Assembly: GCF_026410195.1 (NCBI RefSeq)
Contig: NZ_JAPMLM010000069.1
Coordinates: 124,001 to 188,000, forward strand
Source: Xanthomarina sp. F2636L
Lineage (GTDB): Bacteria; Bacteroidota; Bacteroidia; Flavobacteriales; Flavobacteriaceae
Direction of reading: 5' to 3'
Length of the DNA stretch: 64,000 nucleotides
The notes beneath the pieces are model-generated. The model saw nothing but the letters and a program-made list of their open reading frames with translations. It had not been told where the DNA came from and made no database searches. Shown piece by piece: positions 44,384 through 53,200 of the stretch. A program made the position numbers and the translations under genes. The number at the start of each line of letters is the position of its first letter. The first letter of the stretch is position 1.

Positions 44384-44974
44384 ATGTTCGATAATTTCTG
44401 GTTTCACGTAGAGTATGGTATGAATCATGTGTTGGATATCAATGGCTACGATCATGTTCTTTTTTTAATAGTTTTAGCAGTTCCTTATTTGTTTAAAGAT
44501 TGGAAACGAGTGTTACTGCTGGTTACTGTCTTTACTTTAGGCCATACCTTATCTCTAATTTTAGCAGCCTATAATGTGGTGAGCGTTAATGGCGAGTTGG
44601 TTGAGTTTTTAATTCCAATTACCATTTTAATTGTGGCACTCTTTAATGTCTTTACAGCTGGTAAAGGCGCACAAAAAGAAAAGGTTGGCGTGCTCTTTTT
44701 TTCAACTCTATTTTTTGGACTAGTTCATGGGTTAGGTTTTGCTAGAGAGTTTAGAATGTTGGTAGGACAGTCTGATAATAAATTTATAACGCTGTTAGAA
44801 TTTGCTTTAGGAATAGAACTAGCTCAAATAATTATTGTGTTTGTGGTGCTGTTTTTAGGCTATATTATTCAAACTGTGTTTAGATTTTCAAAACGCGATT
44901 GGGTAATGGTCCTTTCGGCAATTGTGGTAGGATTGGTAATTCCTATGATTATTGGGAGCGACTTTTTAGCTTAA
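44384..44974 (+). CDS. HupE/UreJ-family membrane protein
   Basis: A 196-residue protein with about six membrane helices. The family signature is the early HVLDINGYDHVLFLIVL, the VFTLGHTLSLILA helix with His, and FGLVHGLGFAREF. Related HupE/UreJ proteins are accessory or metal (nickel/cobalt) transport proteins for hydrogenase and urease, but no such enzyme is nearby, and isolated copies are common in Flavobacteriaceae, so a general metal uptake role is only a guess. It has its own promoter. Confidence 0.85.
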   Translation: MFDNFWFHVEYGMNHVLDINGYDHVLFLIVLAVPYLFKDWKRVLLLVTVFTLGHTLSLILAAYNVVSVNGELVEFLIPITILIVALFNVFTAGKGAQKEKVGVLFFSTLFFGLVHGLGFAREFRMLVGQSDNKFITLLEFALGIELAQIIIVFVVLFLGYIIQTVFRFSKRDWVMVLSAIVVGLVIPMIIGSDFLA

Positions 44975-45024
44975 ACCAAACGGTCATATTTACCTAAAGT
45001 TTTCATAAATCTTTAATTCTCTGG

Positions 45025-45055
45025 TTGTAATTAAAATACGAACAGCCTATCTTCG
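45025..45055 (+). promoter_or_regulatory. Candidate promoter of the dCMP deaminase gene
   Basis: TTG (45025-45027) and TATCTTCG (45048-45055), a one-base variant of TAnnTTTG, are 20 bases apart and lie 40 bases before the ATG. Confidence 0.4.
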
Positions 45056-45095
45056 TTGTATATTATTAAATGAAATTTTCACTTTGTGAAAAAAT

Positions 45096-45527
45096 ATGAA
45101 AGAACACAAACAACTTAAATACGATAAAGCATATTTAAGAATAGCCAAAGAATGGGGAAAATTATCCTATTGCGAACGCAGACAAGTGGGCGCCATTATT
45201 GTAAAAGATAGAATGATTATTTCCGACGGATTTAATGGCACCCCAACAGGTTTTGAAAATTTTTGTGAAGACGACGACGGCTATACCAAATGGTATGTGT
45301 TGCATGCCGAAGCCAATGCCATTTTAAAAGTAGCTTCTTCTACCCAATCTTGTAAAGGTGCTACCTTGTATATAACCATGTCTCCGTGCAAAGAATGTAG
45401 TAAATTAATACACCAAGCTGGCATTGTAAGAGTGGTTTATAAGGAAGCGTATAAAGACGATTCTGGTTTGCAATTTCTAAAAAAAGCAGGGATTGAACTT
45501 GTTTTAATTGAAGATTTAAAAGCTTAA
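45096..45527 (+). CDS. Deoxycytidylate (dCMP) deaminase family protein
   Basis: It converts dCMP to dUMP for thymidylate synthesis using a catalytic zinc. The 143-residue protein has the cytidine-deaminase zinc site: HAEANAIL (His, catalytic Glu) and SPCKECSKLI (two Cys ligands), together with the substrate-loop SYCERRQVGAIIVKD and SDGFNGTPTGFENFCEDDD. Length and motif order fit the family. Apparently a single-gene unit before the S41 peptidase. Confidence 0.93.
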   Translation: MKEHKQLKYDKAYLRIAKEWGKLSYCERRQVGAIIVKDRMIISDGFNGTPTGFENFCEDDDGYTKWYVLHAEANAILKVASSTQSCKGATLYITMSPCKECSKLIHQAGIVRVVYKEAYKDDSGLQFLKKAGIELVLIEDLKA

Positions 45528-45616
45528 AGAAACAAACTTATTTGGTTTTTAAATACTTAGAAAAAAAGTAATTGTTTTCATGATATGTCTTTCATAAAAC
45601 AATAATAAATATCAAC

Positions 45617-47209
45617 ATGAAACTCAAAAAAAAATACTTACCACTTATAATTGGAGTTGCTATTGCAGCTGGTATTTTTATTGGTGGGAAATTAAATTTT
45701 TCTGATACCTCAGATAGATTATTCACTAAAAACAGTAAAAAAGATAAACTTAATAGACTTATTGACTATATAGATTACGAGTATATAGAAGATGTAAATA
45801 CAGATAGCATTGTAGACGTTACTGTAAACGGAATTCTTAATACGCTCGATCCACATTCTGTGTATATTCCTAAAGAAGACATGGAGCGTGTGGCAGATAA
45901 TATGAAAGGCGATTTTGTGGGGATTGGTATTAATTTCTATACCTATAAAGACACCATTACGGTTATTAGAACCATTGACGATGGCCCAAGCCAAAAAGCA
46001 GGTATTATTGGAGGTGACCGAATTATTATGGCCAATGGCGACTCTATTTTTGGAAAAGACCTAAGCAATAACGAAATTATAAAAAAACTTAAAGGGCCAA
46101 TAAATACGCTTGTAGATTTAAAGGTGTATAGAAGAGGTGAAAAAAGCCTTTTAGATTTTACTGTAAAGAGAAATCACATTCCCATTAAATCTGTCGATGC
46201 TGCTTATAAATTAACAGATAAATTGGGTTATATAAAAATTAACCGATTTGCCGAATCCACTTATAAAGAATTTAAAAAAGAACTTACCAAACTGCAAAAA
46301 GCTGGAATTACAGAACTAGCAGTCGATTTACGAAATAATCCTGGAGGTTTTTTAGGAGTTGCAGAACAGATTATAGATGAATTTTTAGAAGACGATAAAC
46401 TCATTTTGTTTACTAAAAATAAACGTGGGGATATAGACAAGAGTTTTGCTACCAAAAAAGGGGATTTTGAAAACGGAAAAGTCTATGTTTTAATTGACGA
46501 AAACTCAGCTTCGGCTAGCGAAATAGTGGCAGGTGCTTTGCAAGATAATGACAAAGGAACTATTATAGGACGTAGGTCTTATGGGAAAGGCCTGGTGCAA
46601 CGCGAAATGGAATTAGGAGATGGATCTGCTGTTAGATTAACGGTTTCCAGATATTACACCCCAACGGGTCGCTCCATACAACGGTCTTACCAAAATGGAA
46701 ATAAGGATTATTATGATGATTACTTCGCTCGCTTACAAAGTGGCGAACTCTTAGATCCTGAAAAAATAGAAGTAGCAGATTCTTTAAAATTTACCACTCC
46801 AAAAGGGAAAGTGGTTTATGGAGGTGGAGGTATTATCCCAGATGTGTTTGTGCCCTTAGATTTAAGCATGCATAACGAAACTTTAACGTTTTTAGATAGA
46901 CGTGGGTTCATCAACAATTTTGTGTTTGAAGAATTAGAAAAAGACCGCCATGCTTACGATAGTATTTCTAGAGCAGAATTTATAGAATACTTCCAGTTTG
47001 ACGACGATATGGTTTTGAATTTTCAAGATTACTTAAACGAAAAAACAAAGGCTAACATCACTTTTGTAGCCTATAACCAAGAGGTGAAGCAATATATTAA
47101 AGCCACTTTGGCCGACCAACTTTTTGGTAATGGCGCTTTTGAGGAAGTAATCAATCAAACAGACATTATGATTGAAGAGGTTATTGAATTGAGTAATAGA
47201 GAGAATTAA
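45617..47209 (+). CDS. S41-family carboxy-terminal processing peptidase
   Basis: A 530-residue periplasmic or membrane-anchored serine protease. An N-terminal hydrophobic anchor (YLPLIIGVAIAAGIFIGGKL) is followed by a helical region, a PDZ domain (about 85-170, VGIGINFYTYKDTITVI and DGPSQKAGIIGGDRIIM), and the S41 catalytic domain with ENSASASEIVAGALQD (Ser nucleophile) and the RRSYGKGLVQRE segment (Lys base). Unlike typical CtpA it carries a C-terminal extension of ~80 residues. It probably degrades or trims envelope proteins. It is convergent with the flavoprotein gene, stop to stop. Confidence 0.93.
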   Translation: MKLKKKYLPLIIGVAIAAGIFIGGKLNFSDTSDRLFTKNSKKDKLNRLIDYIDYEYIEDVNTDSIVDVTVNGILNTLDPHSVYIPKEDMERVADNMKGDFVGIGINFYTYKDTITVIRTIDDGPSQKAGIIGGDRIIMANGDSIFGKDLSNNEIIKKLKGPINTLVDLKVYRRGEKSLLDFTVKRNHIPIKSVDAAYKLTDKLGYIKINRFAESTYKEFKKELTKLQKAGITELAVDLRNNPGGFLGVAEQIIDEFLEDDKLILFTKNKRGDIDKSFATKKGDFENGKVYVLIDENSASASEIVAGALQDNDKGTIIGRRSYGKGLVQREMELGDGSAVRLTVSRYYTPTGRSIQRSYQNGNKDYYDDYFARLQSGELLDPEKIEVADSLKFTTPKGKVVYGGGGIIPDVFVPLDLSMHNETLTFLDRRGFINNFVFEELEKDRHAYDSISRAEFIEYFQFDDDMVLNFQDYLNEKTKANITFVAYNQEVKQYIKATLADQLFGNGAFEEVINQTDIMIEEVIELSNREN

Positions 47210-47812
47210 CTAAATCTTATCATGAATCTTCGTGTGTTCTCCATCATTCCACAGCGTTAAAATATCGGTTGCTACTTGAGCTCCACTGCCACTTGCTATA
47301 GCAAACTGACTTCGCCAACCAGCTAAGGTGCCAGCAACATAAAGCCCTTCTGCTATTTTATGATCTGTGTTTTTTAACCAAATTCTATTTTTATCGGCTT
47401 TTGCTCTTGGATGAGGTTCTATAAAATCATCCAGACCACTAATGGTCATTAAATCCGTATAGCCAACGGCTACTACAACTAGTTTGGATCTATACTCGGC
47501 TTTATTAGTTTTTACTATAAACCCGGTTTCTGTTTTAATAATGTTTGTTGCTTTTTCGAGAGTTATCTGTTGTACATGTGGATATAAAGCAGTCAGTTGT
47601 TGTGTACCACTTTCAAGAATGGATGCTCCAGTAGTTCCAGGGTTTAATCCTAATACATTATTAAACAAGGCTGTTTGTAGATGAGAGGTTTTTTGATGAG
47701 CAATAATACCAATCTCTTTACCCTTAGCAAATTCTTTGTCTTTTGCTGAACCTAGAACCAAAGCACAAGATAGCCCAGAGGCGCCACCACCAATTATTAA
47801 TGCATCGAACAT
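47210..47812 (-). CDS. Short FAD/NAD(P)-dependent oxidoreductase
   Basis: A 200-residue flavoprotein with the FAD-binding GGGASGLSCALVLG at the N terminus and a C-terminal GLYVAGTLAGWRSQFAIASG, the thioredoxin-reductase-like FAD site. It is about 100 residues shorter than thioredoxin reductase because the NADPH-binding insert and the CxxC redox motif are absent. The reading frame is intact and this short form is known in Flavobacteriaceae, so it is not a broken trxB. Substrate unknown. Its start overlaps the stop of the preceding small membrane gene (TAATG). Confidence 0.75.
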   Translation of the reverse strand: MFDALIIGGGASGLSCALVLGSAKDKEFAKGKEIGIIAHQKTSHLQTALFNNVLGLNPGTTGASILESGTQQLTALYPHVQQITLEKATNIIKTETGFIVKTNKAEYRSKLVVVAVGYTDLMTISGLDDFIEPHPRAKADKNRIWLKNTDHKIAEGLYVAGTLAGWRSQFAIASGSGAQVATDILTLWNDGEHTKIHDKI

Positions 47813-48015
47813 TAGTTTCGGACTTTAGATTGTTTTTCAATTTTTTTCGAAATTCTTAAAATTTGCAATAAAGTTAAAGCACACAAGGAAGCAAGAACGG
47901 TTATAAATGCGATGATGCTGTCTCCTTCAAAAGGCGCGTTAAAATCCACTTGAGTTAAGTTGTAAATTATTAATCCCATTGCGATTAATGATAATATAAT
48001 TTTAAAAATCTTCAT
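47812..48015 (-). CDS. Small membrane protein, 67 residues
   Basis: Two hydrophobic stretches (IFKIILSLIAMGLIIYNL; IIAFITVLASLCALTLLQ) and a basic tail (ISKKIEKQSKVRN) make it a two-pass inner-membrane protein. No family is recognised with certainty. The stop overlaps the flavoprotein start by one base, so the two are coupled; whether they work together is unknown. Confidence 0.6.
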   Translation of the reverse strand: MKIFKIILSLIAMGLIIYNLTQVDFNAPFEGDSIIAFITVLASLCALTLLQILRISKKIEKQSKVRN

Positions 48016-48102
48016 CTTATTAAAATTTAAAGCTGTTGCAAATTTCGATAATTTGGAATGATTATTCCTTGTTTTATGGGTTTAATTTTTCTTTTTATAA
48101 TG

Positions 48103-48110
48103 TATCTTTG
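48103..48110 (+). promoter_or_regulatory. Candidate -7 element for the DUF3109 gene
   Basis: TATCTTTG matches TAnnTTTG and lies 27 bases before the chosen ATG at 48138. It also argues against the longer reading frame that starts at 48036, which would begin upstream of the promoter. Confidence 0.5.
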
Positions 48111-48137
48111 CAGTTACTTTATTTATCATTGCTTTTT

Positions 48138-48707
48138 ATGTTTCAACTAGGAAAAACCATCGTTTCAGAAGATATAATTGAAAAAGATTTTGTCTGTAAT
48201 CTTTCAGCTTGTAAAGGTGCTTGTTGTATTGATGGAGATGCTGGTGCACCATTAGAAGAAAATGAAACGGAAATTCTTAAGGATATCTATCCTAAAATAA
48301 AACATCTTTTAAGACCGGAAGGTATTGAAGCTATTGAACAACAAGGTACTTTTATTGTTACAGAATTCGATGAGTTTGAAACACCCTTAATTGATGGAGC
48401 TGATTGTGCTTATGTTATTTTCGATAAAAAAGGCACTGCTCTTTGTGCTATTGAAGAAGCCAATAATCAAAAAATTATCGACTGGAAAAAACCGGTTTCT
48501 TGTCACCTTTATCCAGTTAGAGTAAAAGATTATACCGAATTTTCGGCTGTAAACTACGATAAATGGGAAATTTGTGATGATGCTTGTACATTAGGAAAAG
48601 AATTACAAGTACCTATTTATAAATTTGTTAAAGAAGCCCTTATTAGAAAGTTTGGGGAAGATTGGTATATGGAACTGGAAAAAGTAGCTGCTACACATAA
48701 TAAGTAA
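48138..48707 (+). CDS. DUF3109 family Cys-rich protein
   Basis: A 189-residue cytoplasmic protein of the DUF3109 family, related to YkgJ-type zinc/iron-cluster proteins. Conserved cysteines are seen in CNLSACKGACCIDGD near the start, then DCAYVIF, ALCAIEE, SCHLYPVR and ICDDACTLG, enough to bind one or two metal centres. I chose ATG 48138 (MFQLGKTIVSEDIIEKDF) because that is the family N terminus; an upstream in-frame ATG at 48036 would add a hydrophobic 34-residue stretch overlapping the promoter element. Followed 10 bases later by the CHAT gene. Confidence 0.85.
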   Translation: MFQLGKTIVSEDIIEKDFVCNLSACKGACCIDGDAGAPLEENETEILKDIYPKIKHLLRPEGIEAIEQQGTFIVTEFDEFETPLIDGADCAYVIFDKKGTALCAIEEANNQKIIDWKKPVSCHLYPVRVKDYTEFSAVNYDKWEICDDACTLGKELQVPIYKFVKEALIRKFGEDWYMELEKVAATHNK

Positions 48708-48717
48708 ATAATAACTT

Positions 48718-51700
48718 ATGAAGTTAAGTGTTTTACTATATACAATCTGCTTCATAAGTGTTCATTCTATATTTTCTCAAAACCCAACAGAGGTTTCTAA
48801 TTTAGAAGCTCTTGCCGATTCTATTTATTACAATAAATCAGAATACTACACTGAAAAAGATTATAAGAGACTACAAAAAATTAGAAAACAGATTGCTTCT
48901 AGTTATTTAGATACAACACAAACAGAATATCATGTAGCAAAACTTAAAAAAATGGCTGCAGATGCTTTAGTTAGTCAATTTCATTCAGACTTTCCTCTTG
49001 CCATAACTCAATCAAATCAGGCTCTAGCTCTTTATGAGAAATACCACATTAAAGACCTTTATTTTAAAGGACATATCCATAAATATTTATACGAGCAGTA
49101 TTATAATAATAAAAATTGGGAAAAATCTATAGAAGAAGCTCAGAGAGCTAAAAAGGTCTTTGGAGATACATTGGCATATAACCATAGATTACTTGCTGAA
49201 GCCGAGTTTAATATTGGGTTTGTGTTGGGAAAATTTGGAGACTATTCTAAAGTTACCGAACGCTATAAAAAAGCCATTGAACTAAATGTTTCAAATCAAG
49301 GAGAAATGAATGTGGATGTTGCTATTCAGAAACATCATTTAGCTATTGTTTATGGGTTTGTAGGTTATTATAAAAAGGAATTAGACACCTATTTAGAGGT
49401 GGTTAATATTTGGGAAAATATATCTTATCATGATAAGAGTTTTTTAAATATTGCTTACGGTTCGTTAAACACATGGTATTTACAGCATGGCGATTATGAT
49501 ACAGCCGAAAAGTATTTAATAAAGTCTGAAAACCTTATAAACGATAAAGAAACCAATATAGATAACTGGTCTAATGAAGTCTTTAAAGGAAGAACGCAAT
49601 TAGAATTATGGCGATATTACGCAAAACTTAACTTAAAAAAAGGAGATACACTTAATGCCTTTGCTTATAATAAAAAGGCAATGGATTTTATTGACAACTA
49701 CAGGATAGACGATCCGGAAAACAACCCTCATAACGTACCTTACTACAAGCATTTTTTATTATTAAATAAAATGGGACTTCTTAGGTTTGAAGCAAACATC
49801 TTGAAAGAGAAAGATGCTAATCGGGCCATAAAAATCTACGAGCAGGTGTTAAGCCTAGAGAGCAAAGATGAGGTTCCAGTGTTTACATTAAGTGATAAGT
49901 TGAATCTGATACAATTATATATAAACAATGAAAATTATGCTAAGGTTAAGTCAAGAATAAAGCATTGGATAGAAAGCGCAAAAGAGAAAAATGACCCATA
50001 TTTATTAATGCAATTATACGCACAAGAGGCTAACCTGGAAGGGCGTTTAGAAAGTTTTGAGTCCATGGACGCATTTTATAAAAAAGCGTTTAAATATTTG
50101 CTAAAAGACCCATTGGAAGATATAGAAATAAAAGACTTAACTTATTTAAATTCCAAGCCATATAGCCACTTATACTATATTAATTTGTTATTAGATGCCA
50201 GCAGAAATTATGAACTTGCTTACAGAGAAACTCATAAAAAATTATACTTAGAAATAGCTCACAATCTGAGTAAAATGGTCTCTGATATTTTTTCTAAAAA
50301 TTATGTATTCACATCCTTCAACGATAAAGTATATGCTATCGCTATTCAAATTAACGAACAACTTTTGCAAACTTCTTTATTAATAAACAACGAACGTATT
50401 TTAGATGGTGTTTTAGAGAAAATAGAAGAGTCGAATTCTAAAATTAGTTGGAAACGGTTTTTAAATAGTTCTGAAAGAAAAAACATTAATATTCCAGAGG
50501 TTGTTTTAAATAAAGAAAGTGATTTGAAAAATGCACTTCATTTTTATAAAAAGCAACTGTTTATAAGCGATAATAACGGTCTGGAATATCAAAAAACATT
50601 AAAATCCAAAATTTTTGATACAGAGAAAGAAATTGATTCTTTAAATCAATGGTATAGAGAAAACTACTTTTCATACTTTAATCAAACACAGAATAAATTT
50701 CAAATAAGCGATTTAAAGTCTAAGCTTCAATCTGATCAAAAAATTATAAAATACTGTTTTACAGAAAATTACATTTTTGTTTTTACTATTACAAAAGATG
50801 CCACACAACTTCATAAACTTCCAAAAAATAATAAGCTTAATGAGTTTTTAAATGAGTTTGCACATTCTTTAAAAGAATCAAATACAGACACCTATAAAAT
50901 ATTAGCCAAAGAAGCTTATGAAAAGCTTTTTCCAAACAGTTTATTGGATAATTCAAGCCATACTAATCTAATCTTTATTTTAGACGATGTGCTACATTAT
51001 CTTCCTTTTGAGTCTATAATCGATGGAGATAACAAATATTTAGTAGAAAGTAAAAGTATTAGTTATGCTTCGTCCTTACTGCTTTTTAACGAGCAGATTA
51101 ACTCAATTAAATCGAAACAAAATAGTTTAGGCATTTATGCGCCAACTTATAATAGTAGTTTTCAGTTGGAGGAAAATAAAGATGAAGCCGCCCAGTTAAA
51201 AGGAGCAACTTTAGAAGCCATGCAAATTGGCGAGTTATTTGGAGCAGATGTTTTTTTAGGTGAAGAAGCTAATAAAGAAGCTTTTCTTAAAACAGCAAAA
51301 AATTACAGTATCTTACATTTGGCCATGCACGCAGAAATCAATAAATCTAATCCCGAATTTTCTCATTTAAGTTTTTCTTCATCAGGTAAGGATAGTAAGT
51401 TGTTTTTATCAGAACTTTATAACATTTCTTTAAATGCCGATTTAGCTGTTTTAAGTGCTTGCGAAACCGGAGCTGGAAAGCTAAAAAAAGGAGAAGGTCT
51501 TGTTAATGTATCTCAAGCATTTACTTATGCTGGTGTTTCTAGCTTAGTAACCAGTTTATGGAAAGTGCCCGATAAGGAAACAGCTCAAATAATGCTATAT
51601 TTTTACACGTATTTAGAAAAAGGATTTCCCAAAAACAAGGCCCTGCAATTAGCGAAATTAGATTACTTAAAAAATGAAGACGATGTGTTATTAAAACGCC

Positions 51701-51840
51701 CATTCTATTGGGCAGGGTTTGTAATATCGGGAGATGTAACCCCTATTGAAACTAAAACCAATACGTATTGGTTTTGGCTTATAATTCCAGGTTTAGGTTT
51801 GGTGTTTTTTAGAAAAAAATTATTCCAGCTTTTCAAGTAA
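48718..51840 (+). CDS. TPR-CHAT (caspase-fold) protein 1
   Basis: A 1040-residue exported or membrane-bound protein: signal peptide (LLYTICFISVHSIFSQ), about 500 residues of TPR-like repeats, a coiled-coil segment, and a C-terminal CHAT protease domain with the catalytic pair His871 (ILHLAMHAEI) and Cys915 (VLSACETGAGKL), followed by SLVTSLWKVPD and YWAGFVISGD. A hydrophobic segment (FWLIIPGLGLVFF) at the end suggests a membrane anchor. CHAT peptidases are caspase relatives; TPR-CHAT proteins can be activated protease effectors. Both catalytic residues are present. It overlaps the convergent TPR/anti-sigma-like gene by 21 bases. Confidence 0.88.
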   Translation: MKLSVLLYTICFISVHSIFSQNPTEVSNLEALADSIYYNKSEYYTEKDYKRLQKIRKQIASSYLDTTQTEYHVAKLKKMAADALVSQFHSDFPLAITQSNQALALYEKYHIKDLYFKGHIHKYLYEQYYNNKNWEKSIEEAQRAKKVFGDTLAYNHRLLAEAEFNIGFVLGKFGDYSKVTERYKKAIELNVSNQGEMNVDVAIQKHHLAIVYGFVGYYKKELDTYLEVVNIWENISYHDKSFLNIAYGSLNTWYLQHGDYDTAEKYLIKSENLINDKETNIDNWSNEVFKGRTQLELWRYYAKLNLKKGDTLNAFAYNKKAMDFIDNYRIDDPENNPHNVPYYKHFLLLNKMGLLRFEANILKEKDANRAIKIYEQVLSLESKDEVPVFTLSDKLNLIQLYINNENYAKVKSRIKHWIESAKEKNDPYLLMQLYAQEANLEGRLESFESMDAFYKKAFKYLLKDPLEDIEIKDLTYLNSKPYSHLYYINLLLDASRNYELAYRETHKKLYLEIAHNLSKMVSDIFSKNYVFTSFNDKVYAIAIQINEQLLQTSLLINNERILDGVLEKIEESNSKISWKRFLNSSERKNINIPEVVLNKESDLKNALHFYKKQLFISDNNGLEYQKTLKSKIFDTEKEIDSLNQWYRENYFSYFNQTQNKFQISDLKSKLQSDQKIIKYCFTENYIFVFTITKDATQLHKLPKNNKLNEFLNEFAHSLKESNTDTYKILAKEAYEKLFPNSLLDNSSHTNLIFILDDVLHYLPFESIIDGDNKYLVESKSISYASSLLLFNEQINSIKSKQNSLGIYAPTYNSSFQLEENKDEAAQLKGATLEAMQIGELFGADVFLGEEANKEAFLKTAKNYSILHLAMHAEINKSNPEFSHLSFSSSGKDSKLFLSELYNISLNADLAVLSACETGAGKLKKGEGLVNVSQAFTYAGVSSLVTSLWKVPDKETAQIMLYFYTYLEKGFPKNKALQLAKLDYLKNEDDVLLKRPFYWAGFVISGDVTPIETKTNTYWFWLIIPGLGLVFFRKKLFQLFK

Positions 51841-52533
51841 AATCTTGGCTTCTTCCGATTTGTAGTCAGATAATGCTACCAATTCATTTAAGGTTTTTGT
51901 AGCTTCCTCTAGATGGTTTTCTTTTACATAAGCTAAGGCCAAATACCATAAGTTTTTATCTTGTAAAGATTCTGACGACTTGATGTTTTCTTTAAAAATA
52001 GATATGGCTTCCGTTGTTTGGTTCTTTTGTAATAAAGCATTCGCTTTATAAAAAGCTATCACCGTATTGCTGCTGTCCTTTTTTAAAATATTATTAAAAA
52101 GTGTAATTGATTTATCGAAATCTTTTTCCTCATAAGCTTCAAAAGCTTTTGTTTGTACATCAGAACTACTTTCTCCTCTAACTATGGGATGAACAATATT
52201 TCGATATGGTTCGAAATAAGCAATAAATAGTTCTTCGTTACTTTGTTTTTCTTGCGTTAAAAACCATGTAAAAGAGATGCTTAAGAGCAAAAGTAATCCT
52301 GCCGCAACTGCCCAATACTTAAATGGTTTATTGCTGGATTCTAAATCCCAGTCTTGTAACTGTTTTTTTGTTTGCTCTCTATCATTTAAAATTAAAGATT
52401 CTTGTATTTCCTTTTGAAATTCAAACTCTGTTTTAAAATCATTATCGCTTAGTAGTAATTTGTTAAATTCTTTTAACTCGTCTTTCAAAAGCGTTCCTTC
52501 AAAGTATTTATTTATCAAGTCTATTTTTTCCAT
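51820..52533 (-). CDS. Membrane TPR protein, anti-sigma-like
   Basis: A 237-residue single-pass protein. Residues 1-70 form a cytoplasmic helical region beginning MEKIDLINKYFEGTL, like anti-sigma N termini in Bacteroidota; a membrane helix follows (WAVAAGLLLLLSISFTWFL, about 75-93); then an extracytoplasmic TPR region (DFDKSITLFNNIL; TTEAISIFKENIK; HLEEATKTLNEL). It overlaps the sigma factor stop by one base (TAATG), so the two are co-translated, and the pairing suggests it restrains the sigma factor. No classical zinc anti-sigma motif is seen. Anti-sigma role inferred. Confidence 0.7.
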   Translation of the reverse strand: MEKIDLINKYFEGTLLKDELKEFNKLLLSDNDFKTEFEFQKEIQESLILNDREQTKKQLQDWDLESSNKPFKYWAVAAGLLLLLSISFTWFLTQEKQSNEELFIAYFEPYRNIVHPIVRGESSSDVQTKAFEAYEEKDFDKSITLFNNILKKDSSNTVIAFYKANALLQKNQTTEAISIFKENIKSSESLQDKNLWYLALAYVKENHLEEATKTLNELVALSDYKSEEAKILLEKLE

Positions 52534-53081
52534 TATTTGCTATTAAGAATTATGTCTTTTATTTTTTGTAAACATCTTGATTTCTGACTTTTAGCTACGT
52601 TGTAATTGTTGTATTTTAGTTCGTCTACAATTTCTTCCAAAGTAAATCCCCGAACATAAAATAGGTTTAGTATGGTTTGACATTGCTTCCCTAATTTATT
52701 AAAAGCCTCTTGAATTTGTTTTTGTTTGGAATTAAAACTGTAATCAATTTCATTAAAATGATCGTCATTTAAATTGCTAGATTCAACAACTCTATCTATT
52801 AAATGTAATTTTTGCTTTTCTTTTAAACGTTTGTAAATCATATATTTTCCTATACTAAATAGATATGTTTTTAGTTCACTTTTCATATTGTCCAGATGTC
52901 CTTTCATACAGTTTTCTCGTAAAGAAATTATAACATCTTGATATATGTCTAAGCTATCGTCTTCGCTGATGTTAAACTTTTTGGCAAAGTTTAAAAAAGG
53001 AAGCTTGTATTCTAAATAAATAGATTTTAAAGCAAATTTATCATCGTTCTTTAGGGCTATTAACAATTTGTTTTCTGTCAT
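52533..53081 (-). CDS. ECF-type RNA polymerase sigma factor
   Basis: A 182-residue sigma-70 family protein with region 2 (YLEYKLPFLNFAKKFNISED; DSLDIYQDVIISL; LKTYLFSIGKYMIYKRLK) and region 4 (FNKLGKQCQTILNLFYVRGF; TLEEIVDELKYNNYNVAKSQ with KSRCLQKIKDII), without region 3, as in ECF sigma factors. It is the first gene of a two-gene unit with the membrane TPR protein. Its location between two CHAT genes suggests it controls them, but I see no common promoter element upstream of both that I can defend. Confidence 0.88.
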   Translation of the reverse strand: MTENKLLIALKNDDKFALKSIYLEYKLPFLNFAKKFNISEDDSLDIYQDVIISLRENCMKGHLDNMKSELKTYLFSIGKYMIYKRLKEKQKLHLIDRVVESSNLNDDHFNEIDYSFNSKQKQIQEAFNKLGKQCQTILNLFYVRGFTLEEIVDELKYNNYNVAKSQKSRCLQKIKDIILNSK

Positions 53082-53200
53082 TTAGTACAAAAATTGAATT
53101 AATGTAAACATAAAGTAAAGATAAAGTTTTTAACAAGCTATGTTTACCTTTTAATAAAAATGATACAAAAGGGTAATATTAACAATAAAAAAACATAAAA

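Noticed and set aside
47210-47812. Short flavoprotein as a truncated thioredoxin reductase
   Set aside because: The reading frame is intact with both FAD motifs at the ends, and no remnant of the missing domain is seen next to it.
48036-48137. Upstream in-frame ATG of the DUF3109 gene
   Set aside because: The extra 34 residues overlap a good -7 promoter element and do not look like the family.
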